Shown: positions 42,069 through 53,416 of the stretch, piece by piece
How positions within the stretch are numbered: the first letter of the stretch is position 1
Layout: every line of letters begins with the position of its first letter
Assembly: GCF_003201605.1 (NCBI RefSeq)
Contig: NZ_QJJR01000001.1
Coordinates: forward strand, 124,001 to 188,000
Reading direction: 5' to 3'
Source: Streptohalobacillus salinus
Lineage (GTDB): Bacteria; Bacillota; Bacilli; Bacillales; Amphibacillaceae
Length of the DNA: 64,000 bases
The notes under the pieces: model-generated
Told to the model about the DNA's origin: nothing
Databases searched by the model: none
Seen by the model: the letters and a program-made list of their open reading frames with translations, nothing else
Position numbers and translations under genes: made by a program

Positions 42069-42653
42069 TTATTTTTTGTTTTCCATAACCTTGTCGATTA
42101 AACCATATTCAAGTGCCCGTTGTGCAGTCATGAAGTTATCACGATCTGTATCACGTTCGATAACATCAATTGGTTGACCTGTACGTTCAGCTAGAATTGC
42201 ATTTAATTTTTCGCGCATTTCAATGATACGTTTAGCGTGAATTTGAATATCAGATGCTTGACCTTGTGTCCCGCCAAGGGGTTGGTGAATCATGACTTCA
42301 CTGTTTGGTAGAGCATAGCGTTTCCCTTCAGCACCAGCTGCTAGTAAGAATGCCCCCATTGAAGCTGCCATACCTACACAGATTGTTGAAACATCTGATT
42401 TAATGAATTGCATTGTATCATAGATAGCCATCCCAGCTGAGATAGAGCCACCTGGAGAATTGATATAAATTGAAATGTCTTTATCAGGACTTTCTGCTTC
42501 TAAAAATAGCAGTTGAGCCACGATTGAATTTGCAACGTTATCATCAATTGCACTCCCTAACATGATGATACGGTCTTTAAGTAAACGTGAATAAATATCA
42601 TAAGCACGTTCCCCACGATTGGTTTGTTCAATAACTGTAGGAATTAAGTTCAT
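42069..42653 (-). CDS. clpP: ATP-dependent Clp protease proteolytic subunit ClpP
   Basis: A 194-residue serine protease that forms the 14-subunit ClpP barrel working with ClpC/ClpX/ClpE. The catalytic triad is Ser98 ([11 protein letters not shown]), His123 (MIHQPLGG) and Asp172 (ERDTDRDNF). The short N-terminal propeptide and length are canonical. AAAGGAGG precedes ATG 42653. The CtsR box at the promoter indicates heat- and stress-induced expression. The clpP, tRNA-Arg, cggR-gap neighbourhood resembles that of Staphylococcus and related Bacillales. Confidence 0.97.
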   Translation of the reverse strand: MNLIPTVIEQTNRGERAYDIYSRLLKDRIIMLGSAIDDNVANSIVAQLLFLEAESPDKDISIYINSPGGSISAGMAIYDTMQFIKSDVSTICVGMAASMGAFLLAAGAEGKRYALPNSEVMIHQPLGGTQGQASDIQIHAKRIIEMREKLNAILAERTGQPIDVIERDTDRDNFMTAQRALEYGLIDKVMENKK

Positions 42654-42708
42654 TGTATTGTCCTCCTTTGATTCATTAAAAATTATGTCGCCATATGACT
42701 ATGCCTAT

Positions 42709-42737
42709 ATAGTACCTAAAAGGTCAATAAAGGTCAA
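42709..42737 (-). promoter_or_regulatory. clpP promoter with overlapping CtsR operator
   Basis: On the minus strand TTGACC (42737-42732), 17 bases and TACTAT (42714-42709). On the plus strand 42721-42737 reads AGGTCAATAAAGGTCAA, a tandem CtsR heptamer repeat (consensus A/GGTCAAANANA/GGTCAAA), which covers the -35 element and part of the spacer. Confidence 0.88.
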
Positions 42738-42903
42738 ATTAAACACCTTTATTTTAAGATTAGTAGTGATTGGCATGTCGTTCCATCATATTATAACAGA
42801 CCTTTTCTTGTAACGCTCGGATGAGCCATTAAAAACATTTGTGAATCTCACATTGTATTTCTCCTCCATATCGGTTATAATAATCTTTGTCTGAATTAAA
42901 CAT

Positions 42904-42976
42904 GCGCTCGTAGCTCAGGGGATAGAGCATCGGTTTCCGGTACCGTGCGTCGGGGGTTCGAATCCCTCCGAGCGCG
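42904..42976 (+). tRNA. tRNA-Arg, anticodon CCG
   Basis: A 73-base cloverleaf: acceptor GCGCTCG pairs with CGAGCGC (discriminator G at 42976), D arm GCTC...GAGC, and T arm GGGGG-TTCGAAT-CCCTC. The anticodon loop TTCCGGT gives anticodon CCG, which reads CGG (Arg). The anticodon stem has four good pairs and a U-U at 27-43. CCA is not encoded (CTAA follows). It stands alone with its own terminator. Confidence 0.93.
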
Positions 42977-42983
42977 CTAATAA

Positions 42984-43030
42984 AAGCAACGGCAAATCAT
43001 CATTACGATGGTTTGCCGTTGCTTCTTTTT
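42984..43030 (+). terminator. terminator after tRNA-Arg
   Basis: AGCAACGGCAAA and TTTGCCGTTGCT form the outer stem, CATC/GATG the inner, followed by TCTTTTT. From 43031 to 43220 I see no gene or other element. Confidence 0.9.
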
Positions 43031-43220
43031 GTCTCGAGTTGTCTACAACTCTCTGCTAGATATGGGGAGTGTTCAGGGTTATTAATACTTAGCCGTGGAC
43101 AGATCTGGTGTAGGTAAGGTGTGTTCAAACACGCTTGAATTGAAAAAAATTCAGGGTATAAATAAGGTGTAACCATCATGATGGTAGCGGATTCAATATT
43201 TTGAAGGGGTTAAAATCAAC

Positions 43221-43248
43221 TTGATTTTTTTGGTAGCTAGCTTATAAT
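43221..43248 (+). promoter_or_regulatory. promoter of the small membrane protein gene
   Basis: TTGATT (43221-43226), 16 bases and TATAAT (43243-43248). Confidence 0.7.
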
Positions 43249-43279
43249 AAGGTAAGTTTTAAAAAAAGAGGTATTGAAT

Positions 43280-43486
43280 ATGATGAAATGGTTCGTGTGG
43301 TTGTTAATTATTTTTGTCGTTAGTTGGGAAGCCATGGCTCTGCAATCTATTTTTGGATTTTCACAGACCATCCAATATGGTGCCGTTCTGATTGTGAGTG
43401 GCTATTTCTTTTATTTGCTGGATCTTAATCAACAAGTGAATAAACGAATGTTTAGCCGTTTATTCAGACGGAATATAAATATATAA
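43280..43486 (+). CDS. small membrane protein of unknown function
   Basis: A 68-residue protein with two hydrophobic stretches (KWFVWLLIIFVVSWEAM and AVLIVSGYFFYLL) and a strongly basic tail (NKRMFSRLFRRNINI). No family is recognised. The promoter upstream, AGAGGT 7 bases before ATG 43280, and a clean terminator after the stop all argue for a real gene. Two ATGs (43280, 43283) are possible starts. Confidence 0.65.
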   Translation: MMKWFVWLLIIFVVSWEAMALQSIFGFSQTIQYGAVLIVSGYFFYLLDLNQQVNKRMFSRLFRRNINI

Positions 43487-43500
43487 TCGGTGTAAAATGG

Positions 43501-43533
43501 GATAAGAATGCCTGCGATTCTTATCTTTTTTTA
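43501..43533 (+). terminator. terminator after the small membrane protein gene
   Basis: GATAAGAAT, 7-base loop, ATTCTTATC, then seven T. Confidence 0.9.
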
Positions 43534-43699
43534 TTTATTGTTAGGAGAGAGCAGACTTTAAAATCATACAAACTGCAATCAATTAAAAAGTCATCGTTAA
43601 CAAAACTTCTGTACCATTTACCGGGAATTTTAAATAAGATACATACTTTTTTCTGCTTTTGGGTATATTAAATAGTAGGACTTGTTAAAGATAAGTTGA

Positions 43700-44677
<978 letters not shown>

Positions 44678-44687
44678 ATAAGTAACC

Positions 44688-44727
44688 TATCCCTTGAGTG
44701 TGAGCCTTTGGCTCAGCTTAAGGGATA
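44688..44727 (+). terminator. hairpin after ldh (probable terminator)
   Basis: TATCCCTT and AAGGGATA outer arms with a TGAGCC/GGCTCA inner stem; the T-run is poor (ATTATTGGTTT). Confidence 0.6.
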
Positions 44728-44746
44728 ATTATTGGTTTGAAAAACC

Positions 44747-44775
44747 TTGTGAAAAGATCAAATCTTTGGTATGAT
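44747..44775 (+). promoter_or_regulatory. sigma-A promoter of the cggR-gapA operon
   Basis: TTGTGA (44747-44752), 17 bases and TATGAT (44770-44775). The CggR operator lies between it and the gene. Confidence 0.82.
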
Positions 44776-44805
44776 TACTGGTGTTGGATATTTTTTTGAG
44801 TTAAC

Positions 44806-44842
44806 TGGGACGTTTTTCGCACCTCAGGGACAAAAGTATCCC
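44806..44842 (+). promoter_or_regulatory. CggR operator with two direct repeats
   Basis: TGGGACGTTTTTCGC and AGGGACAAAAGTATCCC carry GGGAC at 44807-44811 and 44827-44831, exactly 20 bases apart, as in the Bacillus subtilis cggR operator (CGGGACGTTTTTTGTC and CGGGAC repeated at 20 bases). It is 31 bases downstream of the -10 element, so bound CggR would stop elongation; fructose-1,6-bisphosphate relieves this in B. subtilis. Confidence 0.88.
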
Positions 44843-44870
44843 GCAACTAACGAAGGAGGGTGTCTAAATC

Positions 44871-45893
44871 ATGCAACGCTTAATTGAATTGCAAAAGATG
44901 TTGAGCCCCGACTTGTTAACAGTAATACGAAGGCGTTATACGATGCTTCACACAATTCTTTATAGCCAACCGATCGGTCGCCGTAATTTAGCGCTACAGT
45001 TGGACTTGAAGGAACGGGAAGCAAGAACAGATATTGATCTTTTAACCCAATTGGGTCTTGTAACAGTGAGTGCAAAAGGTGTAATGGTGACAGCGAAAGG
45101 GCAAACCGTCATCGATGACTTTACCCCGTATTTCGCAGCTTTCAATGATTTTCAAAAGCTAGAAGATGAAATTAAACAGACTTTTGATCTTCAACGTGTT
45201 ATAATTACTCCTGGGGACAGTGACCGTGATCACTGGGTAAAAGATGAACTCGGCCGTCGGGCCGTTGCATTTTTACAAGCCAATCTTACGAAGAAGCAAA
45301 CAATTGCAGTAACGGGTGGGACGTCAATGGCGGCTGTTGCCGAAGTGATGCAACCTACAGAAAAATCAACCGATTGTACGTTTGTTCCGGCACGTGGTGG
45401 TTTAGGTGAACGTGTTGAAAATCAAGCCAACACCATTTGCGCTGAAATGGCGAACAAGATGAAAGGCGATTATCGTTTGCTCTATGTGCCTGATCCTCTT
45501 AGTGAAGAAACCTATCGCTCAATTATTGAGGAACCAGGTGTGAAAGAAACCTTACATATGATTAAACAAGCCGATCTTGTTATGCACGGGATAGGGGATG
45601 CCTTAACGATGGCAGAGCGAAGAAAAGCATCAAGTGATGTTTTAACGAAGCTTAAATCGGGAAAAGCAATTAGTGAGGCCTTTGGGTATTATTTTGATCA
45701 GCGTGGTCAAGTCGTCCACAAAGTTCGAACCGTAGGCATGCAACTTGAAGACTTGTCGAACATCAAGACAGTTGTCGCAGTGGCGGGTGGAGAATCCAAA
45801 GCAAAAGCGATTGAGTCTTATTTGAGACAAGGGAAAAGTACTGTTCTTATCACGGATGAGGGAGCAGCTGAAGCTTTAATAAAGGATTTTTAA
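44871..45893 (+). CDS. cggR: central glycolytic genes regulator CggR
   Basis: A 340-residue SorC/DeoR-type repressor. The N-terminal winged helix includes [36 protein letters not shown]. The C-terminal sugar-binding domain (about 85-340) begins [22 protein letters not shown], with the phosphosugar site [21 protein letters not shown], and a late [14 protein letters not shown]. It is the first gene of the glycolytic operon and represses it from the operator just upstream. AAGGAGGG precedes ATG 44871 by 10 bases. It ends 40 bases before gapA. Confidence 0.96.
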   Translation: MQRLIELQKMLSPDLLTVIRRRYTMLHTILYSQPIGRRNLALQLDLKEREARTDIDLLTQLGLVTVSAKGVMVTAKGQTVIDDFTPYFAAFNDFQKLEDEIKQTFDLQRVIITPGDSDRDHWVKDELGRRAVAFLQANLTKKQTIAVTGGTSMAAVAEVMQPTEKSTDCTFVPARGGLGERVENQANTICAEMANKMKGDYRLLYVPDPLSEETYRSIIEEPGVKETLHMIKQADLVMHGIGDALTMAERRKASSDVLTKLKSGKAISEAFGYYFDQRGQVVHKVRTVGMQLEDLSNIKTVVAVAGGESKAKAIESYLRQGKSTVLITDEGAAEALIKDF

Positions 45894-45933
45894 TCCTTTA
45901 AATAAATTAAGAAATTACAAGGAGGAAATAAGA

Positions 45934-46932
45934 ATGACTGTAAAAGTAGGTATTAATGGTTTTGGTCGTATTGGCCGCTTAGCTTTCCGTCGTATGCAAG
46001 AAGTAGAAGGAGTAGAGGTAGTAGCAATCAATGATTTAACAGATGCTGACTCACTTGCTCACTTACTTAAGTATGATACAACTCAAGGTCGTTTCAAAGG
46101 CGATGTAGAAGTTAAAGATGGTAAGTTTACTGTAAATGGTAACGACATCAAAGTTTTAGCTAACCGCAACCCTGAAGAATTACCATGGGGCGACTTAGGT
46201 GTAGAAATCGTACTAGAATGTACAGGATTCTTCACTTCTAAAGAAAAAGCGGAACTTCACCTTAAAGGTGGCGCGAAGCGTGTTGTAATTTCTGCTCCAG
46301 GTGGAAATGACGTACCAACAGTTGTTTACAATGTTAACCACGATATTTTAACTGGTGACGAAACTGTAATTTCTGCAGCTTCTTGTACAACAAACTGTTT
46401 AGCTCCAATGGCTAACACATTAAATAAAGAATTTGGTATTCACGAAGGTCTAATGACAACGATTCACGCATACACTGGTGACCAAAACACATTAGATGCA
46501 CCACACAACAAAGACTTACGTCGTGCACGTGCGGCAGCAGCTAACATCGTACCTAACACAACTGGTGCAGCAGCTGCAATTGGTCTTGTAATTCCTGACC
46601 TAAAAGGTAAATTAGACGGAGCGGCTCAACGTGTTCCAGTTCCAACTGGTTCATTAACTGAGTTAGTAACGGTACTTGACAAAGAAGTAACCGTAGAAGA
46701 CGTTAATGCAGCAATGAAAAAAGCTGCTGACGAATCATATGGTTACACTGAAGACCCAATCGTATCTTCAGATGTTATCGGTATTTCTTATGGTTCACTA
46801 TTTGATGCAACACAAACGAAAGTAATGTCAGTTGGTGGCAAACAATTAGTTAAAACTGTTGCATGGTATGACAATGAAATGTCATACGCTTCACAACTAG
46901 TACGTACGCTAGAATACTTCGCTAAACTGTAA
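45934..46932 (+). CDS. gapA: glyceraldehyde-3-phosphate dehydrogenase, glycolytic GapA
   Basis: A 332-residue NAD-dependent enzyme: Rossmann start [16 protein letters not shown], catalytic Cys in [13 protein letters not shown], catalytic His in TIHAYTGDQ, phosphate-site [14 protein letters not shown]. The [13 protein letters not shown] segment fits the glycolytic GapA. Codon choice is markedly biased (GTA, CGT, TTA, GGT), as expected for one of the most abundant proteins. AAGGAGG lies about 9 bases before ATG. A stem-loop with T-run follows before pgk. Confidence 0.98.
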   Translation: MTVKVGINGFGRIGRLAFRRMQEVEGVEVVAINDLTDADSLAHLLKYDTTQGRFKGDVEVKDGKFTVNGNDIKVLANRNPEELPWGDLGVEIVLECTGFFTSKEKAELHLKGGAKRVVISAPGGNDVPTVVYNVNHDILTGDETVISAASCTTNCLAPMANTLNKEFGIHEGLMTTIHAYTGDQNTLDAPHNKDLRRARAAAANIVPNTTGAAAAIGLVIPDLKGKLDGAAQRVPVPTGSLTELVTVLDKEVTVEDVNAAMKKAADESYGYTEDPIVSSDVIGISYGSLFDATQTKVMSVGGKQLVKTVAWYDNEMSYASQLVRTLEYFAKL

Positions 46933-46975
46933 GTTAATAAGGTTTAGTAAAATCCGATAGTATAGTCTATAACAT

Positions 46976-47012
46976 AAGCGGGAAGCGTTCGCGCTTTCCG
47001 CTTTTTAATTTT
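46976..47012 (+). terminator. intercistronic terminator/attenuator between gapA and pgk
   Basis: AAGCGGGAAGCG, the stable tetraloop TTCG, CGCTTTCCGCTT (one G-U), then TTTAATTTTTT. It would lower downstream expression relative to gapA, or protect the gapA 3' end. Confidence 0.8.
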
Positions 47013-47033
47013 TTCTAGGAGGATTATCTAATT

Positions 47034-48224
47034 ATGGCGAAAAAAATTGTAACTGATTTAGCTGTAGCAGGCAAAAAAGTTCTTGTACGTGCAGACTTCA
47101 ACGTACCTATGAAAGACGGTAACATTACGAACGATGATCGTATCGTTCAAGCACTTCCAACGATTAAACATTTAATCGCTGAAGATGCAAAAGTTATTCT
47201 TTTCTCTCACTTAGGTCGTGTTGCTGAAGAAGCGGACAAAGAAGGTAAATCATTGAAACCTGTTGCTAAGCGCTTAACTGAATTACTCGGTAAAGAGGTA
47301 TCATTTGTTGCTGAAACACGTGGTGAAAAACTTGAAAACGCGATTGACGCTTTAGGCAATGGCGATGTTTTAATGTTTGAAAACACACGCTTTGAGGACA
47401 TTGATGGTAAAAAAGAAAGCAAAAACGATCCTGAGCTTGGCAAGTACTGGGCAAGCCTTGGCGATTTATTTGTGAATGATGCGTTTGGTACGGCACACCG
47501 TAGCCACGCTTCAAACGTAGGTATTGCTTCGAACCTTGAATCTGCAGCAGGCTTTTTAATGGAAAAAGAAATCAAATTTATTGGTGAATCAGTTGATAAC
47601 CCAACACGTCCATTTGTTGCTATTTTAGGTGGTGCTAAAGTTAGTGATAAAATTGGTGTGATTGAAAATCTACTGGGTAAAGCCGATAAAATTTTAATCG
47701 GTGGTGGAATGGCTTATACCTTCTACAAAGCCAAAGGTATGGATATCGGAAGTTCTTTACTTGAAGCAGATAAAGTGGCTTTAGCGAAAGATTTACTTGA
47801 GCGCGCAGATGGTAAAATTATTCTTCCGGTTGATACAACGGTTAACACTGGTTTCTCTGAAGAAGGCGATGTTAAAGCAGTTGATGCCGATGCAATCCCT
47901 GACGGCTACATGGGTCTTGACATTGGTCCTAAAACAGTTGAACAATTTAAAAATGAACTTCAAGGTGCTAAAACAGTCATTTGGAATGGCCCGATGGGTG
48001 TATTCGAAATGGAAAGTTTTGCACAAGGTACGATTGGTGTATGTAAAGCCATTGCAAACCTTGATGAGGCAACAACAATCATCGGTGGTGGTGACTCAGC
48101 TGCAGCAGCAATGAAACTTGGCTTCGCTGATGACTTCTCACATATTTCAACAGGTGGCGGTGCGTCACTTGAGTATCTAGAAGGTAAAGAACTACCTGGT
48201 TTAGCTGCGATCAGCAATAAATAA
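47034..48224 (+). CDS. pgk: phosphoglycerate kinase
   Basis: A 396-residue two-domain kinase that makes ATP from 1,3-bisphosphoglycerate. It has the signature [13 protein letters not shown] near the N-terminus, [32 protein letters not shown] in the hinge, and the nucleotide-site [18 protein letters not shown] at the end. Canonical length. Ribosome site TAGGAGG precedes ATG 47034. It is the third gene of the glycolytic operon. Confidence 0.98.
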   Translation: MAKKIVTDLAVAGKKVLVRADFNVPMKDGNITNDDRIVQALPTIKHLIAEDAKVILFSHLGRVAEEADKEGKSLKPVAKRLTELLGKEVSFVAETRGEKLENAIDALGNGDVLMFENTRFEDIDGKKESKNDPELGKYWASLGDLFVNDAFGTAHRSHASNVGIASNLESAAGFLMEKEIKFIGESVDNPTRPFVAILGGAKVSDKIGVIENLLGKADKILIGGGMAYTFYKAKGMDIGSSLLEADKVALAKDLLERADGKIILPVDTTVNTGFSEEGDVKAVDADAIPDGYMGLDIGPKTVEQFKNELQGAKTVIWNGPMGVFEMESFAQGTIGVCKAIANLDEATTIIGGGDSAAAAMKLGFADDFSHISTGGGASLEYLEGKELPGLAAISNK

Positions 48225-48287
48225 GGTAGAATACAACAAGTCGATGCAATCTAACTATATGAACGCACGACACGAAAGGAAGATTTG

Positions 48288-49043
48288 ATGCGTAAACCAA
48301 TTATTGCAGGAAACTGGAAAATGAATAAATTACTTAGTGATGCAAAGGGCTTTGTCGCTGATGTGAAAAATAATGTCCCATCAAGTGACAGCGTAGACGC
48401 AATTATCTGTGCACCTTACCCGTTCCTTTATGAACTTGTTAAAGAAACAGAAGGTACAGATCTTAAAGTTGCTGCACAAAACATGCACTACGAAGAAAGT
48501 GGCGCGTATACAGGCGAAGTTTCACCAGCAGTCCTTAAAGACTTAGGTGTCACCCATGTTGTCTTAGGTCACTCAGAACGTCGTGAAATGTTCAATGAAA
48601 CTGATGAAACGGTTAACAAAAAAGCACATGCTGCCTTTAACTATGGCTTGTTACCAATCGTTTGTGTTGGTGAAACGTTAGAACAACGTGAAGCAAATCA
48701 AACGATGGACTTAGTAGCTGCGCAAGTGAAAAAAGCACTTGACGGTTTAACTGAAGCCCAAGTCAAAGAAACAGTTATCGCTTATGAGCCAATCTGGGCA
48801 ATCGGAACAGGTAAAACAGCGACATCTGAACAAGCAAATGAAGTATGTACACACGTACGTAAAACCGTTGCAGAAGCTGTTTCAGCTGATGCTGCTGACG
48901 CTGTACGTATTCAATATGGTGGCAGTGTTAAACCTGCAAACATTGATGAATTACTACAACAATCAGATATTGACGGTGCCCTAGTCGGTGGTGCAAGTCT
49001 TGAAGCAGACTCGTTCCTTAAACTAGTGGAGGCGGGTAAATAA
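48288..49043 (+). CDS. tpiA: triosephosphate isomerase
   Basis: A 251-residue TIM barrel starting [14 protein letters not shown] (catalytic Lys), with HSERR (catalytic His), the active-site signature [15 protein letters not shown] (catalytic Glu and flexible loop) and the phosphate site [10 protein letters not shown] and GGASLE. It interconverts dihydroxyacetone phosphate and glyceraldehyde 3-phosphate. ATG 48288 has AAAGGAAG about 5 bases upstream; the TTG just before it is not needed. Its stop shares one base with the gpmI start (TAATG). Confidence 0.98.
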   Translation: MRKPIIAGNWKMNKLLSDAKGFVADVKNNVPSSDSVDAIICAPYPFLYELVKETEGTDLKVAAQNMHYEESGAYTGEVSPAVLKDLGVTHVVLGHSERREMFNETDETVNKKAHAAFNYGLLPIVCVGETLEQREANQTMDLVAAQVKKALDGLTEAQVKETVIAYEPIWAIGTGKTATSEQANEVCTHVRKTVAEAVSADAADAVRIQYGGSVKPANIDELLQQSDIDGALVGGASLEADSFLKLVEAGK

Positions 49044-50578
49044 TGGGTCAAAACAAATTAGCCGCATTAATTATTTTAGATGGGTATGCCATTCGTGATG
49101 AAGTGGTTGGAAATGCTGTTAAACAAGCAAACACGCCTAACTTCGATCGTTACTGGAGTAAATATCCACATAACCAACTGGAAGCTTCTGGCGAAGCTGT
49201 CGGTTTACCTGAAGGACAAATGGGTAACTCAGAAGTTGGTCACTTAAATATTGGTGCTGGACGAATCGTTTATCAATCATTAACACGTGTGAACTTATCG
49301 ATTCGTGAGCGTGATTTTTTCACGAACGAACAATTGGTCCAAGCATGTGATAATGCAACTGAAAACGGGAAAGCACTACACATCTTTGGTCTTTTATCTG
49401 ATGGTGGGGTTCACTCACACATTGACCATATGAAAGCTGTGCTTGAGCTTGCTAAGGATAAAGGCGTCGAAAAAGTATATGTACACGGCTTTTTAGATGG
49501 ACGTGACGTTGGCCAAAAATCAGCTGTACAGTACATTAAACAAGCACAGACAATCATGGACGACATTGGAGTCGGTGAATTTGCGACAATCTCTGGTCGT
49601 TACTATGCCATGGATCGTGACAAACGCTGGGAACGTATTAAACTTGCCTATGACGCAATTGCTCACGGTGAAGGTCCAAAAGCGACAGATCCAATTAAAG
49701 TGGTTGAAGACGCATATAACGAAGGCATCTTTGATGAATTTGTTAAGCCAACCGTAATGACGAATGACGCAGGTGAGCCGGTAGCAACAATGACATCAGA
49801 AGATTCCGTTGTTTTCTATAACTTCCGTCCCGACCGTGCCATTCAAATTTCACAGACGTTCGCAAACAATGACTTTGATGCATTTGATCGTGGCGAAGAT
49901 GCACCAAAAGATATTTTCTTTGTCTCGTTTATGAAGTATAGCGATACAGTAGATAGTAAAATTGCTTATCCTCCAACTGACTTGAAAAACACAGTCGGTG
50001 AGGTTCTTGCAGACAATAAGTTAAAACAATTACGCATTGCTGAAACGGAAAAATATCCACACGTTACATTCTTTATGAGTGGTGGCCGTGAAGCAGAATT
50101 TGACGGAGAAAAACGTATTTTAATCAACTCACCAGATGTTGCGACATACGATTTAAAACCTGAAATGAGTGCGTATGAAGTGACTGACGCTTTACTGAAA
50201 GATTTAGATGAAGGTGAAACAAATGCGATTCTGCTCAACTTTGCCAACCCAGATATGGTTGGGCACTCGGGAATGCTTGAACCAACCATCAAGGCGATTG
50301 AAGCAGTTGATGAATGTTTAGGTAAGATTGTTGATAAAATCATTGAAAAAGGTGGACAAGCTATCATCACCGCTGATCACGGTAACTCAGATGAAGTTGT
50401 TTCACTTGATGGTAAGCCAATGACAGCCCACACGACCAATCCAGTACCGGTTATTGTAACAAGAGACGGTGCGGAATTACGTGACGGTGGTATCCTAGGA
50501 GACTTGGCGCCAACATTGCTTGATTTATTAGACATTGAAAAGCCAAAAGAAATGACAGGTAAAACGTTAATCAAATAA
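49043..50578 (+). CDS. gpmI: 2,3-bisphosphoglycerate-independent phosphoglycerate mutase
   Basis: A 511-residue manganese-dependent mutase of the alkaline phosphatase superfamily. It has [10 protein letters not shown] (metal Asp), [15 protein letters not shown] with nucleophile Ser63, [14 protein letters not shown], and the metal sites [12 protein letters not shown] and [10 protein letters not shown]. The enzyme class needs Mn2+, tying glycolysis to the manganese homeostasis genes in the window. It overlaps tpiA by one base (TAATG), showing translational coupling. Confidence 0.97.
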   Translation: MGQNKLAALIILDGYAIRDEVVGNAVKQANTPNFDRYWSKYPHNQLEASGEAVGLPEGQMGNSEVGHLNIGAGRIVYQSLTRVNLSIRERDFFTNEQLVQACDNATENGKALHIFGLLSDGGVHSHIDHMKAVLELAKDKGVEKVYVHGFLDGRDVGQKSAVQYIKQAQTIMDDIGVGEFATISGRYYAMDRDKRWERIKLAYDAIAHGEGPKATDPIKVVEDAYNEGIFDEFVKPTVMTNDAGEPVATMTSEDSVVFYNFRPDRAIQISQTFANNDFDAFDRGEDAPKDIFFVSFMKYSDTVDSKIAYPPTDLKNTVGEVLADNKLKQLRIAETEKYPHVTFFMSGGREAEFDGEKRILINSPDVATYDLKPEMSAYEVTDALLKDLDEGETNAILLNFANPDMVGHSGMLEPTIKAIEAVDECLGKIVDKIIEKGGQAIITADHGNSDEVVSLDGKPMTAHTTNPVPVIVTRDGAELRDGGILGDLAPTLLDLLDIEKPKEMTGKTLIK

Positions 50579-50632
50579 ACCATCTAGGAATAGATGTTTT
50601 ATAAAAAAACTACGAAATTAAAAGGAGACTAA

Positions 50633-51925
<1,293 letters not shown>

Positions 51926-51941
51926 TATATTTGTGAATATG

Positions 51942-51975
51942 AAAAAGCTTCATCCCTCGGGATGAAGCTTTTTTT
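51942..51975 (+). terminator. terminator of the glycolytic operon
   Basis: AAAAAGCTTCATCCC, loop TCG, GGATGAAGCTTTTTTT. Confidence 0.93.
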
Positions 51976-52031
51976 CATTATTAAATGTTCTTTACAGCAG
52001 CTAGGAAGCGAGTGAATGCTAAAAAAACAGG

Positions 52032-52060
52032 TTTAGTCGATAGGCATTTAAAGGTATAGG
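52032..52060 (+). promoter_or_regulatory. candidate promoter of rnfC-rnfD
   Basis: TTTAGT (52032-52037), 17 bases and TATAGG (52055-52060), 40 bases before the rnfC start. Moderate match only. Confidence 0.5.
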
Positions 52061-52099
52061 AAAGGTGTAAATAGATATTTAGAAAGGGGACGATTAAAC

Positions 52100-53416
52100 A
52101 TGTTTGCTTTTAAATATAAACGCGAAGGCGCCTATACAGAAGAGAGAAAAGAGAGGACGGAGCATCTACCAATTGAAGAAGCACCGGTTCCAGATCTGCT
52201 TATTTTTCCATTAGCCATGCATATTGGTAAACCAGCGGAGGCGATTGTTGAAGTTGGCGACAAGGTAAAAATGGGGCAATTAATTGGAAAAAAAGATGGC
52301 TTTATTTCAGCTAACATACACAGCTCGGTCTCAGGTAAGGTAACAGACATTAAAGAGGCAGCGACGATGCATGGAATCGGCACCTGTATATTTATTGAGA
52401 ACGATCATAAAGACACACCAGCGGCACCGCTTTTTCAAGGTGAAGCCCCAACAGACAAACAGGCACGGATCAAGCTGATCGAGGATGCCGGCATTGTCGG
52501 AATGGGTGGCGCAACCTTTCCAACCAACGTTAAATTATCTCCACCACCAGGAAAAACCATCGATACCCTCATCATTAACGGAGCAGAATGTGAGGCATAT
52601 TCAACATCTGACCACCGGGTGATGATTGAATATGCGGATGAACTTGTTAAAGGCATTCAAATCTTACTTGACCTCTATCCTATTAAATATACCTATGTAG
52701 CGATTGAATCGAATGTTCATGATAGCATTGAAGCGTTAGAAGCAGCAATTGGCGACGATAGCCGCATCAAAATTAAAGAACTTGAAACAATCTATCCCCA
52801 AGGTGCAGAAAAACGACTCATTAAAAATTTGGTTGATCGTGAAGTGCCGTCTGGAGGGTTACCCGCAGATGTTCATGCACTCGTGTCCAATGTCTCGACG
52901 ATTCGACAAGTGTATCAAACGATCGCGTACGGCACACCATTAATGTCACGGGTAACGACCTTAACAGGTGAACCGGTAAAGAATCCGAAGAATCTTTTAG
53001 TGAGAATTGGGACACCCATACAAACCTTAATTGATGCTTGTGATGGTTTCCAAAGTAAACCAGGAAAGATGCTCCACGGTGGGCCAATGATGGGTAAACC
53101 CATTAATTCCGGTCAAATTCCAATCACAAAAGGCTCAACAATCATTACGTTCTTGCCAAAAGAAGAAGTGGTTGCCGACGAGCGGACGCCTTGTATAAAA
53201 TGCGCGGAGTGCTTAAATGTCTGCCCGGTGAGTTTGCAACCGATTCTGATTAGTAACGCATATGAACAAGGTGATATAGACGAAGCAGAGCGATTAGGTG
53301 CAATGGATTGTATTGATTGTGGAAACTGTTCCTTTATTTGTCCGTCCAATATTCCTTTGCTTGAAAATATTCGTAAAGCTAAAGGTGAAATTAAAGCACG
53401 AAAGGAGAATAAGTGA
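52100..53416 (+). CDS. rnfC: RnfC-like electron transport complex subunit
   Basis: A 438-residue protein. An N-terminal hybrid barrel (IEVGDKVKMGQLIGKK type, about 40-100) is followed by the NADH/FMN-binding Complex I 51K-like fold with GIVGMGGATFPTNVK and INGAECEAYSTSDHRVM. Then come an SLBB domain (VRIGTPIQTLIDAC) and two 4Fe-4S motifs, Cys365/368/371/375 and Cys404/407/410/414. Length fits clostridial RnfC. In Rnf complexes RnfC takes electrons from or gives them to NAD. Here only rnfD accompanies it, so the electron partner is unknown. GAAAGGGG precedes ATG 52100. It is peripheral, facing the cytoplasm. Confidence 0.9.
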   Translation: MFAFKYKREGAYTEERKERTEHLPIEEAPVPDLLIFPLAMHIGKPAEAIVEVGDKVKMGQLIGKKDGFISANIHSSVSGKVTDIKEAATMHGIGTCIFIENDHKDTPAAPLFQGEAPTDKQARIKLIEDAGIVGMGGATFPTNVKLSPPPGKTIDTLIINGAECEAYSTSDHRVMIEYADELVKGIQILLDLYPIKYTYVAIESNVHDSIEALEAAIGDDSRIKIKELETIYPQGAEKRLIKNLVDREVPSGGLPADVHALVSNVSTIRQVYQTIAYGTPLMSRVTTLTGEPVKNPKNLLVRIGTPIQTLIDACDGFQSKPGKMLHGGPMMGKPINSGQIPITKGSTIITFLPKEEVVADERTPCIKCAECLNVCPVSLQPILISNAYEQGDIDEAERLGAMDCIDCGNCSFICPSNIPLLENIRKAKGEIKARKENK

